A stretch of DNA of 64,000 bases from Chimonanthus salicifolius (Eukaryota > Streptophyta > Magnoliopsida > Laurales > Calycanthaceae), in NCBI GenBank assembly GCA_013350335.1, contig CM023541.1, positions 40,168,739 through 40,232,738 on the forward strand, written 5' to 3'. A model generated the notes under the pieces. The model made no database searches. It was not told the DNA's origin and saw only the letters and a list, made by a program, of their open reading frames with translations. The translations under genes were made by a program, and so were the position numbers. How positions within the stretch are numbered: position 1 is the first letter of the stretch; every line of letters starts with the position of its first letter. Of this stretch, positions 47,401 through 57,199 are shown in pieces.

Positions 47401-50400
47401 TGAACACAATATCTTTGGATTACTAGAGGCTGAAAGCACTCAGGGAGGGGAGAGCATGATGGAACAAGTTCCCATGTGTCAAGAACCCAACAAAGTAAAA
47501 AAAGTTAGCAAGTGTAACTTGCGTAAAAGTTTAGCTTGGGATAATGCTTTCTTCACTAATGAAGGTATGCTATATGTGCATTTAGAACTTGCCACGATTT
47601 CCTCTCTTTTCATTTTTCTTAGAACATATACTTTTATTGCCATTTCCTATATGTTTCTTCCAATTAGGTGTTCTCGATCCTGATGAGTTGGCTGTAGTAA
47701 GTAAACCACTCAAGAAGATTGCAACAAATACATTACCTGGAATTCAGGAAGATCTCCGGAAATCGACTGAGTCAGAGTCTACATTAGGAAGTGAGAGCTG
47801 GGCACTAGAAACTCTAGAAGTTGATTTATTTGAAGACATACGGGCTTCCATTCAGAAGTCGATTCATGAGAATGATAAAGATTCTGCTGTGCCATCTTCT
47901 AGTAGTAAAGCCAGAGAACTACATCCAGATATACGATGTTCTAAAAGTACGTTTCCTCCAAACATCTTAGTTCATTTTAATTAAGACTTTTCCTTGAGCA
48001 GATCAGTTTTATATTAAGAAATTCTGCTGGGGTTGTTCCCTTATTTTATTGTGTTACTGTTTCTTCCTTTGTTTTCTTCTCTTTTATTTTTATTTGACAT
48101 AATGTGGCCTCTCTACAAGCCATGTTGGAAGTGGCTTGTCACTTTGTAGGGATCTTCTTTGCAAAATGATAAAGGGCCATGTTGGACCTGACAATTGAGG
48201 GCGTATTTTATCTGTAACTTTTGGGGAGGGGTAGTATAGAGCGTCGTGGGGGTTTGATTGTATCTTGTAGTGGAGTTCACGACTCTCTGATTGTTTTTAT
48301 TTTCACCTTTTCTCCTTTGGGTTTAAGCCTCTTAGACATCTTTTGTATTTGTAACGTCTTTCTTTCTATAAATAATTTATTCGTCTTGTTACTGCTAAAC
48401 AAATGTTTGGTAATTGTTTTCAAGATGATTACTATTTTGCAGCATCTCAGAAGGTGGAGCTTGCATCTCGAAGTAGGGTAAGTTCTATTCCATGCAGCTA
48501 ATTTTGTCAGTTTATGTTTTCTTCTTTTCTTTTTAATGCCATTATGCCCAGAATTGCTGTTTTGAATTTCAGATGAAGCCTGTTTCCAAGCTTGCGAGCA
48601 TTTCCAAGAGGCAGAGTATTAGTAAAGTAGAGGCAGAGAAAAATGTGGAGGCGTTTGGTTTCCCTCGAACGGTACCGGCAGTTATTTGATTACGATTTTT
48701 TCTTTGGAAGCTTTTACATATGTTAAACTGACATCATTCATTTACTGATTAAACAAGGGTGTAGCTAGAAAGACGGACCAAAGTTCATCTTTAAAGCCAC
48801 CGAAGATTTTATCCAGTATCAATCCAATCTCCACAGCACCAACCAAGAGAACTATTGTTTCTGCTGATTGTGTCAAGGTGAAGAACAACACTGCAAAGGT
48901 TTGCGGTAAGAGCTTCACATCTTTGCATAGAACTAGCAGTGGACATAGATCAGGTTTAGGCTACTTCAGATCATTCACTACAGCCTGTTTATTTATTCGG
49001 CTTGAAAGTCAGGCAGGCGTCTAGCCCATTTATTTGTTGTCTCTGTCATTCAAGCCCGAGTTTCCTGAACACAACAATCATCCATCTCTTTTCTGGGGCT
49101 TGGTTCACCTTGATATGGTCTTGTTATTTGCAGACAACCAAAGAAAGAAATTCAAGGCCTCCCACTTGGCTTACATGAAAATCGGTCTTTAACCTTTTCT
49201 TCTAAAGGTGGCCAGCATTTGCATTGGGGGATAGAGGAAAAGGGGGAAAATGGTACAAGTTCCCCAAGCAATCTGTTTTGTAGTCTTTTGAGATGTGTAC
49301 CACATGACATCTTGTCACATTAGTATTCTCCCCTACTCTTAAGCACCCTGAATTCTAAGACCACCTTGGTAGAATTCATGCTCTCTACCTTTTAGCCCAT
49401 GGAGAACCCCCACTTATGACTCATTAGGTCATCTGAATTTATTTTTCCCTATCCAAACGCAGCCTTGGTCTACAAAAGCTTTTCATATAGTGTGACTTAA
49501 TGTGCCATGCATGTTGATTGAAATGCTTTCTGATGAACATTTTTGCATGAGATGAAGTTTCTTATGCTTGTTCTTATGCTGCTCCCTGTGTAATTACAAC
49601 TGTTGCAGGTAGCCAGAGGCCTGCAGCAGTTCCTAAGAAACTTATTTCTGGTGATTCACACAGTACTACTAGTAGTGCTTTGCCTTCATCAAAGTCTTCA
49701 GGATTCACCTGTTCTGCAAAACCTCCACCTACAACTGGCTTTTTGTCCAACAGCGTTGGCAGTACCTCATCTGGTTCAACAGGAAAATCTGCCACAAAAT
49801 TTTTGAGAACTAAAACCCCTTCTAGCAATTCTGGTCAGTCTTCTGCAGATTCAAACATTAAAACTCCTCCGTGCAATTTGAAAAATAAAGCTGAGTCTAA
49901 AAAATCTCGACTGGCAGCTTATGTGATGTCTACTTCCAATTATTCCTCAAGCATATCACCTGCTAGCTCTCTTGATGGCATTTCTTCAGAGTCAACTTCT
50001 TCCATTTGTACTGTCAGCCACAGGGCTAATAGTTCAAAAGCAAGCCTTGATAGTGTTTCTTTGGACTCTTTCGGAAGTGATGCCCCCCAATCACCAGATA
50101 TAAATAAGCATCCGCATGATCTTCCCCATGTTGGACTCAGTGTTTCTGGAGATGGGCGTCAAAGTCGGGATACTGAGAAAGCTCTTAGGGAAACTGGCCC
50201 ACTTTCTTATCCAGCATCTTTCGCTCCCAAAAGCTCCGTCATTGGTAATGCTGAACCTCGCTTCAAACCATCAGGTCTTCGAATGCCTTCACCAAAGATA
50301 GGCTTTTTTGATGCGGTTAGTTTTTCTACCATAACCTACCTAGTTTGCATCAATATCAAAGGGTAAAAAAGAAAAAGAAAATATCTAGGCTGCATTTGGC

Positions 50401-51374
50401 TCCTTCAATTTTGAGGAGAGTTTGTGATTTTTGGCAGTTCTAGTAATTATTGGATTCTCAACAACCAGTAAAATATTTACTTGTTCTTACAACAGGAAGC
50501 CAAATGTCAGTCTCTATTTTTTTTTTCTCTTTATTTTGGTTTATAATGATTACCAATTTGGTAGAGTAGTATTTAAAAGTATGCATATCTTCAGGAGAAA
50601 TCAGCTGGGCTCACCTCAAATGGTTTGCAATCTCAATCTGGACTGCATAGTGGTGGTCCTCTTAAAAATGCTTCAGTGACTGGTAATCTGGACGGGACCT
50701 TAAAACAGAAGTCCTACAAGTTCCAATCTACTAGATCTCTAGCACCGAAAGGCACATTGAAGTTTAACTCAATCAACATTGCACCACCACGGCATGCTTC
50801 TGTTTCTAGCTTGAAACCTACCTCCACTTCACCTTTTCAACAACCTCCAACTCCTACTATAAAGCTATCCAGTACTCCATGTCCGACTGAAGGCCACCCC
50901 AATATGTTCGTGAAAGAAAGGCAAGAAAAATCATCACTTCGATCACAGGAACATCTAGAAAGCAATGAAAAGAAGCTTTTGGTTTCTGACGATATACTAA
51001 ATGGTTTAAGCAGGGATTTAGAGAATGTAAACCTCAATATGCACCGTGCTGAAGACATTAACAACCCTGGGGAAATTATTCTTGACAAGCAATTTGATTT
51101 CCAAGGATATTTATTGAAACCTTCAGTTTCAACTTCCCCAATCAAGGCAGAAAATAAGTCTGGTGCAAGAGCTCCTTTGGTAGTCAACTCCTCTTTTGGC
51201 AACAAGAATATCTCACTCGAACCAATGATAGAAGCCACTAAAGAAAAGGCTGCTGAGAAGATATCTACATCTCCTCTAAATAAAGCCATGCAGTCACTGC
51301 AAGAAAATGCCACTTCTATCGGTTTCTGTGGAAGTTGGGACACCTGGAATCATGAGGAGAGCATTTCAGAGTAA
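44490..51374 (+). CDS. Serine-rich plant protein of unknown function
   Basis: Eight exons join in phase to give 784 residues: 44490-44613, 47382-47564, 47668-47946, 48443-48477, 48573-48671, 48758-48905, 49609-50315 and 50595-51374. All have GT..AG borders. The N terminus is acidic (MEEEGSKGLERGRG). Residues 88-100 read LRKSLAWDNAFFT, followed by GVLDPDEL. Residues 148-167 hold an acidic, probably helical block (TLEVDLFEDIRASIQKS). About 197-525 is basic and Ser/Pro/Lys-rich, low in predicted order, and ends with GLRMPSPKIGFFDA (512-525). The C-terminal 259 residues are again Ser-rich and end with GSWDTWNHEE. I recognise these blocks from an uncharacterised plant-specific family. A cytoskeletal or cell-cycle role would be guesswork. 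No membrane segment or signal peptide is seen. The first intron is 2.8 kb and holds a phase-compatible alternative exon (45060-45230). Confidence 0.9.
44800..45062. repeat. Diverged direct duplication in intron 1 of the serine-rich gene
   Basis: Two blocks, about 44806-44893 and 44972-45062, share TTTTAA.GATTTTATC.GTCT.GAGT, GTGAATTTTGT-like and GGTTTTACCAGAT words in the same order. The acceptor-like TTTTACCAG is therefore present twice, about 170 bp apart. Confidence 0.65.
45060..45230 (+). other. Possible alternative terminal exon of the serine-rich gene
   Basis: After the acceptor-like GTTTTACCAG, an open frame reads KWYKSQKDDFKFSAIWSF then WTKFRTPMEELVEVV and ends ALKYLATKC-stop. Joined to exon 1 it keeps phase (G + AT = Asp). 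The result would be a short product of about 97 residues. The peptide looks non-random but I do not recognise it. It could also be a relic of another gene. Confidence 0.35.
45231..47381 (+). other. Remainder of intron 1 of the serine-rich gene
   Basis: AT-rich with no supported exon. No intact transposon was recognised. Confidence 0.5.
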
Positions 51375-52300
51375 TTGCATTTCCATCCAGCTTCAGTTTG
51401 TGATCTTTATCAAGGTAAAAGAATTCTTGAGTTGCTAAGTTGGCAAGCACTCTAATGGTCGTGTTTACTTTTGAATGATTGTGTTCATGAGTGTGGAGAT
51501 TTATCATGTGGGTTTTATTGCTAATTTTTAGAAAAAATAAACTGCAAACAGTAATGAAACTATAATAAAAAGTAATAGTAATAAGTAATCTCTTTTTGCT
51601 TCATCTCTTCAACCCTAAACATTAGTAGTTTAAAAGGGATTTTTCCCCATTTTTGTAAGAAAAGATTGTGATTTCCATGTTGTGGGAAACATGATCTACT
51701 TCGGATTTTTTTAATCCTACATGGTTTAACCAAAATGAATTGATATTGAAGATATTCTTTTCTTTTTCAATATCAAGGTTAATTCTATAGATTATTTACT
51801 CTTGCTGCTGTTATTATTATTGCTTTTAGTTTGTTAAGGATTTTATTATACCCTTTTTGCATATGATTTGACAATTTAGGCATTTTCTGTTAGTATTGAA
51901 GGCTGTTATTCTTAATGACTGAGATTTTGGACTTGGTTTGAAAGTATATGGGTTTATCAGATCTTCCTTTTGTATATTTACTTGGCAAACCTGGTTATTC
52001 TGGAGATATTTTTATTAATAATCTACCTCCACCAATATATTTATTAAAAATAAGATCCAGGTTTATGTCCTCAAATTAGTTCTGGACATCATATCTTTAT
52101 TTTTATTGCCTTTAGGTCTGGACACCTAAGACCTTATATTTTTTATTTAGATTGGATTTGGCTCCTAGAACTGGTGAATCTCCATTGTGGAGCCTGTTGC
52201 ATCATACAATGTCTCTATTCAGAGATGTTCTCATGGCGGAATTCCAGGCTAATCACATCAAAAAGGGAAAAGTAACAAATTGTTCTACTACCGATTTTTA
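51375..52300 (+). other. 3' UTR of the serine-rich gene and downstream DNA
   Basis: No coding region. AATAAA-like words near 51535 and 51565 could be poly(A) signals. Beyond that the sequence is AT-rich and featureless. Confidence 0.35.
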
Positions 52301-52309
52301 TACTTTATA

Positions 52310-52472
52310 CTCCATCTGTCCCATTTTAAAATTTTGAATTTTTTAAGAAAGGCTCTCAAAAGGCTTATGAACTTCTCTCCAACATCTTGTAACTCTTCCA
52401 AAATGCATATGAGACAACTATTTTGGGACAGTCCCAAAATGCATATGAGACAACTAAATTGGGACAAAGGAG
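52310..52472. mobile_element. Stowaway-like MITE, second copy
   Basis: A 163-bp element with ends CTCCATCTGTCCC and TTGGGACAAAGGAG, flanked by TA. The interior is the reverse complement of that at 27961-28139 (AACTTCTCTCCAACATCTTG here). It contains an internal duplication of CAAAATGCATATGAGACAAC. Confidence 0.88.
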
Positions 52473-53079
52473 TAGTATCTAAGGAAGGATGAAGTATTAG
52501 AGAGATGCTACTTCTACTCAACCTAAGCACTGGTCTTTGCTTGGCTTGTATGATAGGAATACTTAATTTGCCTCAATTCAAATTTTCATCTTTGAATTCA
52601 TTTCTAAATATTTCTGCACCAGTTGCAATGACACTGTTTAGCAATGAGAATGGGGCATTGACATTCATCTTTTATTACGTGAACTATGCAATGATCAAAG
52701 AGAATGCAGTATGACTCATGCTCTGACATTCTGTCTGTGCAGGGACAATCATACATGCATTTATGTGAAACTACATATAGGTATGGTTTTCTTGTCTTCG
52801 AAGTAAAATGAACAACATCTTGAAGCTTGAAGGATGTTTCTTTGGCAAGATGCCCTGGTTTTTGGTTATTTGTTCCTTAAGAGGGTTGCATACACTACCT
52901 ACCGATTCTTCTTGTACCTAGTAGGAAGTATGCTTGTTTGTATGAAACTTTGATTTGTGGTCACAGAATTTTACATTGAATGTCATAATAAGAAAGTTAA
53001 TTTCTGGCAAAGGTGTTACAAGTTGAATGATAAAATGCAAGTGAATGGTAGAATGCAAGTATTCTGATATTATTGTTGT

Positions 53080-53640
53080 AAGACACAACTGTAATGCTCT
53101 CTGGATATAGTCTGGTTTCCAAATGATTTAAGAAATCCCTTGACAACCTGAAACATGGGGTCTTCTCCTTTCCCAATGTGTCCGTTGGAATAGTGAAGAG
53201 CCGGTTAACCATTTATATCTTCTCATTTGTCTCCCCTATCTGGTCTCTCTTTTTCATCCGCTTTCATTTTATAATTTTATCCTTCCTGGTTCCTTTTGTT
53301 GTCTCCTGAATGGTTGGAGATCGGGGTCCTTTCCTGAGCTTGACCAAGCCCTTTGGAAATGTGCACTGTTGGTGCTTCCATGGCTTGTTTGGTTGTAGCT
53401 GAATCGCCACATCTTTGACAAGAAAGTGACTCCAAGGAGCACCATCATGCATAGGATTAAGTCCAATATCATACCATTGGTTTTTGGCATCTTAATGAGG
53501 AGATTCTGAGTCTCTTTCCAATGGGGGATTGAGGAAGAATTTCTTGGTTTTGGTCCCTTTCTTTGTATTTGGGTGCTGCTCAAAAGCCATTTGGGTAGTT
53601 TCATTGCTGTATTCTCTCATTTGTAAAGAAGAAAGAAAAA
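53080..53640 (+). pseudogene. LINE C-terminal zf-RVT remnant
   Basis: The plus strand translates in one frame to LLLSQCVRWNSEEPVNHLYL then ALWKCALLVLPWLVWL, and after a stop, NRHIFDKKVTPRSTIMHRIK. These are the zinc-binding zf-RVT and following blocks near the end of plant LINE ORF2. Stops are present and the RT is absent. It ends in an A-rich tail near 53640. Confidence 0.75.
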
Positions 53641-53918
53641 CACCAAGTGATTTTTAACCTTCCCATTGATAGATGATGGAATTGAATATTACTCAACTTG
53701 GAGTGAGGGAAACAAATTTGTGAATCAAGAAATTGGTTTTGAGAAAAAAAAATCTAGCTTCAATGTTCTCATTTGAGAATCCAAGATGGCAAGAATCACA
53801 GCATCCATGTTGTTTGGTGGCAAGCTTCTTTCATATCCTTTGTCAAAATCTTCAAAGAAACCATGTCTGGAAAATAATCTGACCACTGATATGGGACAAA
53901 TTTTATTGTTCTGATCAG

Positions 53919-54275
53919 AGGTAGAAAATTCGGCCGAACCAAGATTTCGGCTGAATTTTCGTATCGGCCGAGATTTTCTCTCAATTTTTTTTTTTGAAAA
54001 TCTTGGTGGCTTTTTTTTTTTTTGAAAAAAATCATTTAAAAAAATAAAAATACTGTATTTAAAAAAAATTAAAAAAATATAAATATCAGTTGATATCTAG
54101 GCTGATATTCGCCCGTATAGGATGAATATCGGCCAAGATATCGACCAGGCCCACAACCAATATTTGTTTTTTTTTTAATTGACAGATACTTATCATATCG
54201 GCTGAGATATCTCGGGCATCCAAAACTCGAAACATCTCGGCCGATACGACACGTATCGGTCGAATTTTATACCCC
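53919..54275. mobile_element. Palindrome-rich TIR element (F)
   Basis: About 357 bp. The left end AGGTAGAAAATTCGGCCGAA is inverted in the right end TATCGGTCGAATTTTATACC. TGATCAGA and TGATTCAGA lie at the two borders as an imperfect target duplication. Inside are GTATCGGCCGAGAT, GAATATCGGCC, CTCGGCCGATACGAC and A/T tracts. Confidence 0.7.
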
Positions 54276-54984
54276 TGATTCAGATATTGAAGAGATGCAA
54301 AATCATGTTTCTTACATATTTCTTTCCCCAAAGAAAAAACTAAAGAATGTGGAGATGGCACTACTGATCGATGTTCGTCTGTCTTAATTATGGGCCTTTT
54401 TGTTTTTCTTTGTCAAACACCTCTGATGACTCTTTTTCTATTAATACAGTTACCATTTTGAAAACTAAAAATTATATTGAAAATTATGTTGCATATGTTT
54501 TGATATTTTATGATTTCTCAATAGAAAAGGAAAATACAGTAAAATAATATCCTCTTTTTTTTTTATAATCCTTGCATTCTTATTCAAACCATCAATATAA
54601 ATAATCAAATAAAACAATGATGTTATCATTTCTTTAAATAAATGATGTTCAACATTATAAAAGAGGAAAATAATAGGAGCACTAATGTTTTTCCTTAGAA
54701 GGGAATGTTCCTTTTTATCATTTAGATGACAAATGGACAAAAATAGAGAACCCTTATGTTCCTTGTTACGAAAACACAATGTTCTTATCGCTTCCCTATA
54801 AAAAAATCTCATTTATATGGACTTTAATTACACGTGGTCATGTATAATTTATAGACCAATGATTTGAAAACTGAATTATCACATAAAAGAAGAAATCAGA
54901 TTTAACATTGTGAACGAGATCATGAATATGTTATGGACTTTAGACATGTGAAGAGGTTAACTAACAGATTTCTTAGTGAATGTT

Positions 54985-55150
54985 GCTTGACGGTCAAGAA
55001 CCCATTTGAAATGTGGGAGGTCTTGAGTTCAAGTCACTCTCAACACAAAAGTGTCACTCTCCATACTGTTACATGGTGTGTGTGGATAGAGAGGTTTGTA
55101 CATGCCCTAAAGATTAGTCAAGTGTTCTATGAGGCCTAGCAAAAAATAGA
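54985..55150 (+). mobile_element. tRNA-derived SINE
   Basis: The head includes GACGGTCAAGAACCC and B-box-like GAGTTCAAGTCACTC. The tail includes AGAGAGGTTTGTACATGCCC and GATTAGTCAAGTGTTC, then an A-run at 55140. It belongs to the same family as 60530-60715. Confidence 0.7.
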
Positions 55151-55599
55151 TTTTAAGTATAACTCATGTAAATTTGTAAAAATTAATCAAAAGTGTGGAA
55201 CTGTAATATTCCAAGTGATATATAATAAGAATTCGACCATTATGGTAACGGTCATTTTACTCACCATTAGAATCCAAACCAGTGTTGATTTTTCTTGACG
55301 GAAGTATTCATATTTTTAAGGGCTTTGACGTTTATTTAAATATTCTTTCCCCACTTGTGTTCAATGAATCTGTCTCTGCCTTCCAAAGTCAGGTCTCACT
55401 TAGTTTTGTTAGTCTTAATATCATTTTAAGAGTATATTTTTTTTTAATGAAGTGGTAAGTATCATTCAAAGGCAAAAAGAATAGAGGAAACACCCCAAAC
55501 AGTTACAAGCAAGTATGGGCCACAAACAAGGGTAGCGATTTTCCCACGGGCTTTTTGTGTAACCAGACACGGGAATTAGTAGATTCTCGATTTTACCCT

Positions 55600-55870
55600 T
55601 CGCATGAAGAGTAAAATCGGCTCACCAACTCTTCGCATGAACAGTAAATCAGCTGGCCGAAATTCACATGAATAATAAATCGGCTCGCTGAGATTCTCAT
55701 AAACAGTAACATCGGCTTGCCGAAATTCTCATGAACAGTAAATCGGATCGCCGAAATTTGCATGAAAGTAAATCGGCTAGCCAAAATTCACATGAACAGT
55801 AAATCGGCTCGCAAAAAATTTGTACGAATAGTAAATCGACTAGCCGAAATTTTACAGTTCATGCGAAATG
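55600..55870. repeat. 31-bp minisatellite array inside the truncated MITE copy
   Basis: Units of the form CATGAACAGTAAATCGGCT-(A/C)GCCGAAATT repeat with substitutions and small indels. Similar arrays lie at 56235-56540 and, reduced, at 43970-44150. Confidence 0.85.
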
Positions 55871-56167
55871 TCTGATTTTACTGTTCATGCGAAGGGTAAA
55901 ATCGGAAATCAAAATCAGTGTTGATTTTTCTTCAGGGAAGTATTCTTATTTTTTAGGGCTTTGACGTTTATTTAAATATTGTTTCCCCACTTGTGTTCAA
56001 TAAATTTGTGTCTGCCTTCCAAAGTCAGGTCTCACTTAGTTTTGTTTGTCTTAATACCATTTTAAGAGTATTTTTTTTTTTTTAACGAAGTGGTAAGTAT
56101 CATTCAAAGGCAAAAAGAATAGAGGAAACACCCCAAACAGTTACAAGCAAGTATGGGCCACAAACAA

Positions 56168-56608
56168 GGGTAGTGATCCTCCCACGGGCTTTTTATATAA
56201 CCAGACACGAGAATTAGTGGATTCTCGATTTTACCCTTCACATGAAGAGTAAAATCGGCTCACCAACCCTTCGCATGAACAGTAAATCGGCTTGTCGAAA
56301 TTCACATGAACAGTAAATCGGCTTGCCGGAATTCACATGAACAATAAATTGGCTCGCTGAAATTTGCATGAATAGTAACATCAGCTCGCCGAAATTCGCA
56401 TGAACAGTAAATCAGCTAGTTGAAATTCACATGAACAGTGATTGGCTAGCTGAAATTCACATGAACAGTAAATCGGCTAGCCAAAAATTCACACGAATAG
56501 TAAATCGGCTAGTTGAAATTTTACACTTCATGCGAAATGTCCGATTTTACTGTTAATACAAAGGGTAAAATCGGGAATCCACTAATTCCCGTGGGAGGAT
56601 AGCTACCC
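56168..56608. mobile_element. Minisatellite-bearing MITE with 9-bp target duplication (complete copy)
   Basis: Inverted ends GGGTAGTGATCCTCCCACGGG and CCCGTGGGAGGATAGCTACCC are flanked by perfect CACAAACAA on both sides (56159-56167 and 56609-56617). A 9-bp duplication suggests Mutator-type transposition. The interior is about 8 units of a roughly 31-bp minisatellite (ACATGAACAGTAAATCGGCT plus GCCGAAATTC variants). It is inserted in a LINE tail. Confidence 0.9.
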
Positions 56609-57129
56609 CACAAACAATGGCCGATCACCCCACCCAGAAGGTAGGGAGCAAAGAAATAACGCCCACATCTTGGGTCAGGCAAAACTACAAAAGGGAACAA
56701 AAAATACCATGACTGCTAGTTTCACTAGAAGGTTTGTCAATTGCCCAAGCTTTGAGAAGCTCCATAAAATGGCTACAAGCTATGGAAATGGTAGGACAAA
56801 GCCGATGCAGCAGGGTGTAAGTAGCAGTAACATGAGTGCGAATCCCCCATTTGACTGGGGTTGGATAACAGACCCAAAGTATTTGAGTTGAGGCATTCCA
56901 AGTGGGAGATAGGCAGCCCATGTTCCATGAGGAAGATAATGCAATTCTGGCATAAAGTCAGTATACAGGCACACAAACTATATGTGGTAGGGCCAATGAA
57001 AAACCATTTAGCTCAGGTGAGATGCCCACATAAAGGCCAGCAACCATGACAGAGTTATTGTGAGGCAAACTACCGAAGGGTAAGGTGCCAGTAGACTGAG
57101 GATAGGCCAAAGAAGGTGGGTTAGTGTGA

Positions 57130-57132
<3 letters not shown>

Positions 57133-57195
<63 letters not shown>
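57133..57195. repeat. 63-base uninterrupted G homopolymer
   Basis: A run of G from 57133 to 57195, flanked by GAGGA on the left and GGGGAGGAGAAGGGG on the right. Such a length is exceptional in a plant genome. It can form G-quadruplexes, or it may be a sequencing or assembly artefact. Confidence 0.95.
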
Positions 57196-57196
<1 letters not shown>

Positions 57197-57199
57197 GGG

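Larger units (their letters stand above)
55270..56608. repeat. 636-bp tandem duplication carrying a LINE tail and a MITE
   Basis: GTTGATTTTTCTT at 55284 and again at 55920 begins two near-identical blocks. Each contains a minus-strand LINE 3' end and the left part of the minisatellite MITE. The first MITE copy (from 55530) lacks its right end; the second (56168-56608) is whole. Confidence 0.88.
55437..57060 (-). pseudogene. LINE 3' end (minus strand), interrupted and duplicated
   Basis: The plus strand shows a T-run at 55437-55446 (and 56071-56083), followed by the complement of CCACTTCNTTAAAAA-type 3'-terminal sequence (AGTGGTAAGTATCATTCAAA on plus), a typical plant LINE end. It continues across the MITE to about 57060. 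No intact domain is left. Confidence 0.55.

Noticed and set aside
50837..51343. 168-codon open frame antisense to the last exon of the serine-rich gene
   Set aside because: Shadow of Ser-rich coding sequence on plus, which has matching splice phases and conserved blocks.
55600..56540. CRISPR-like look of 31-bp repeats
   Set aside because: Units are contiguous without unique spacers, bounded by transposon ends, and the DNA is a plant nuclear genome.
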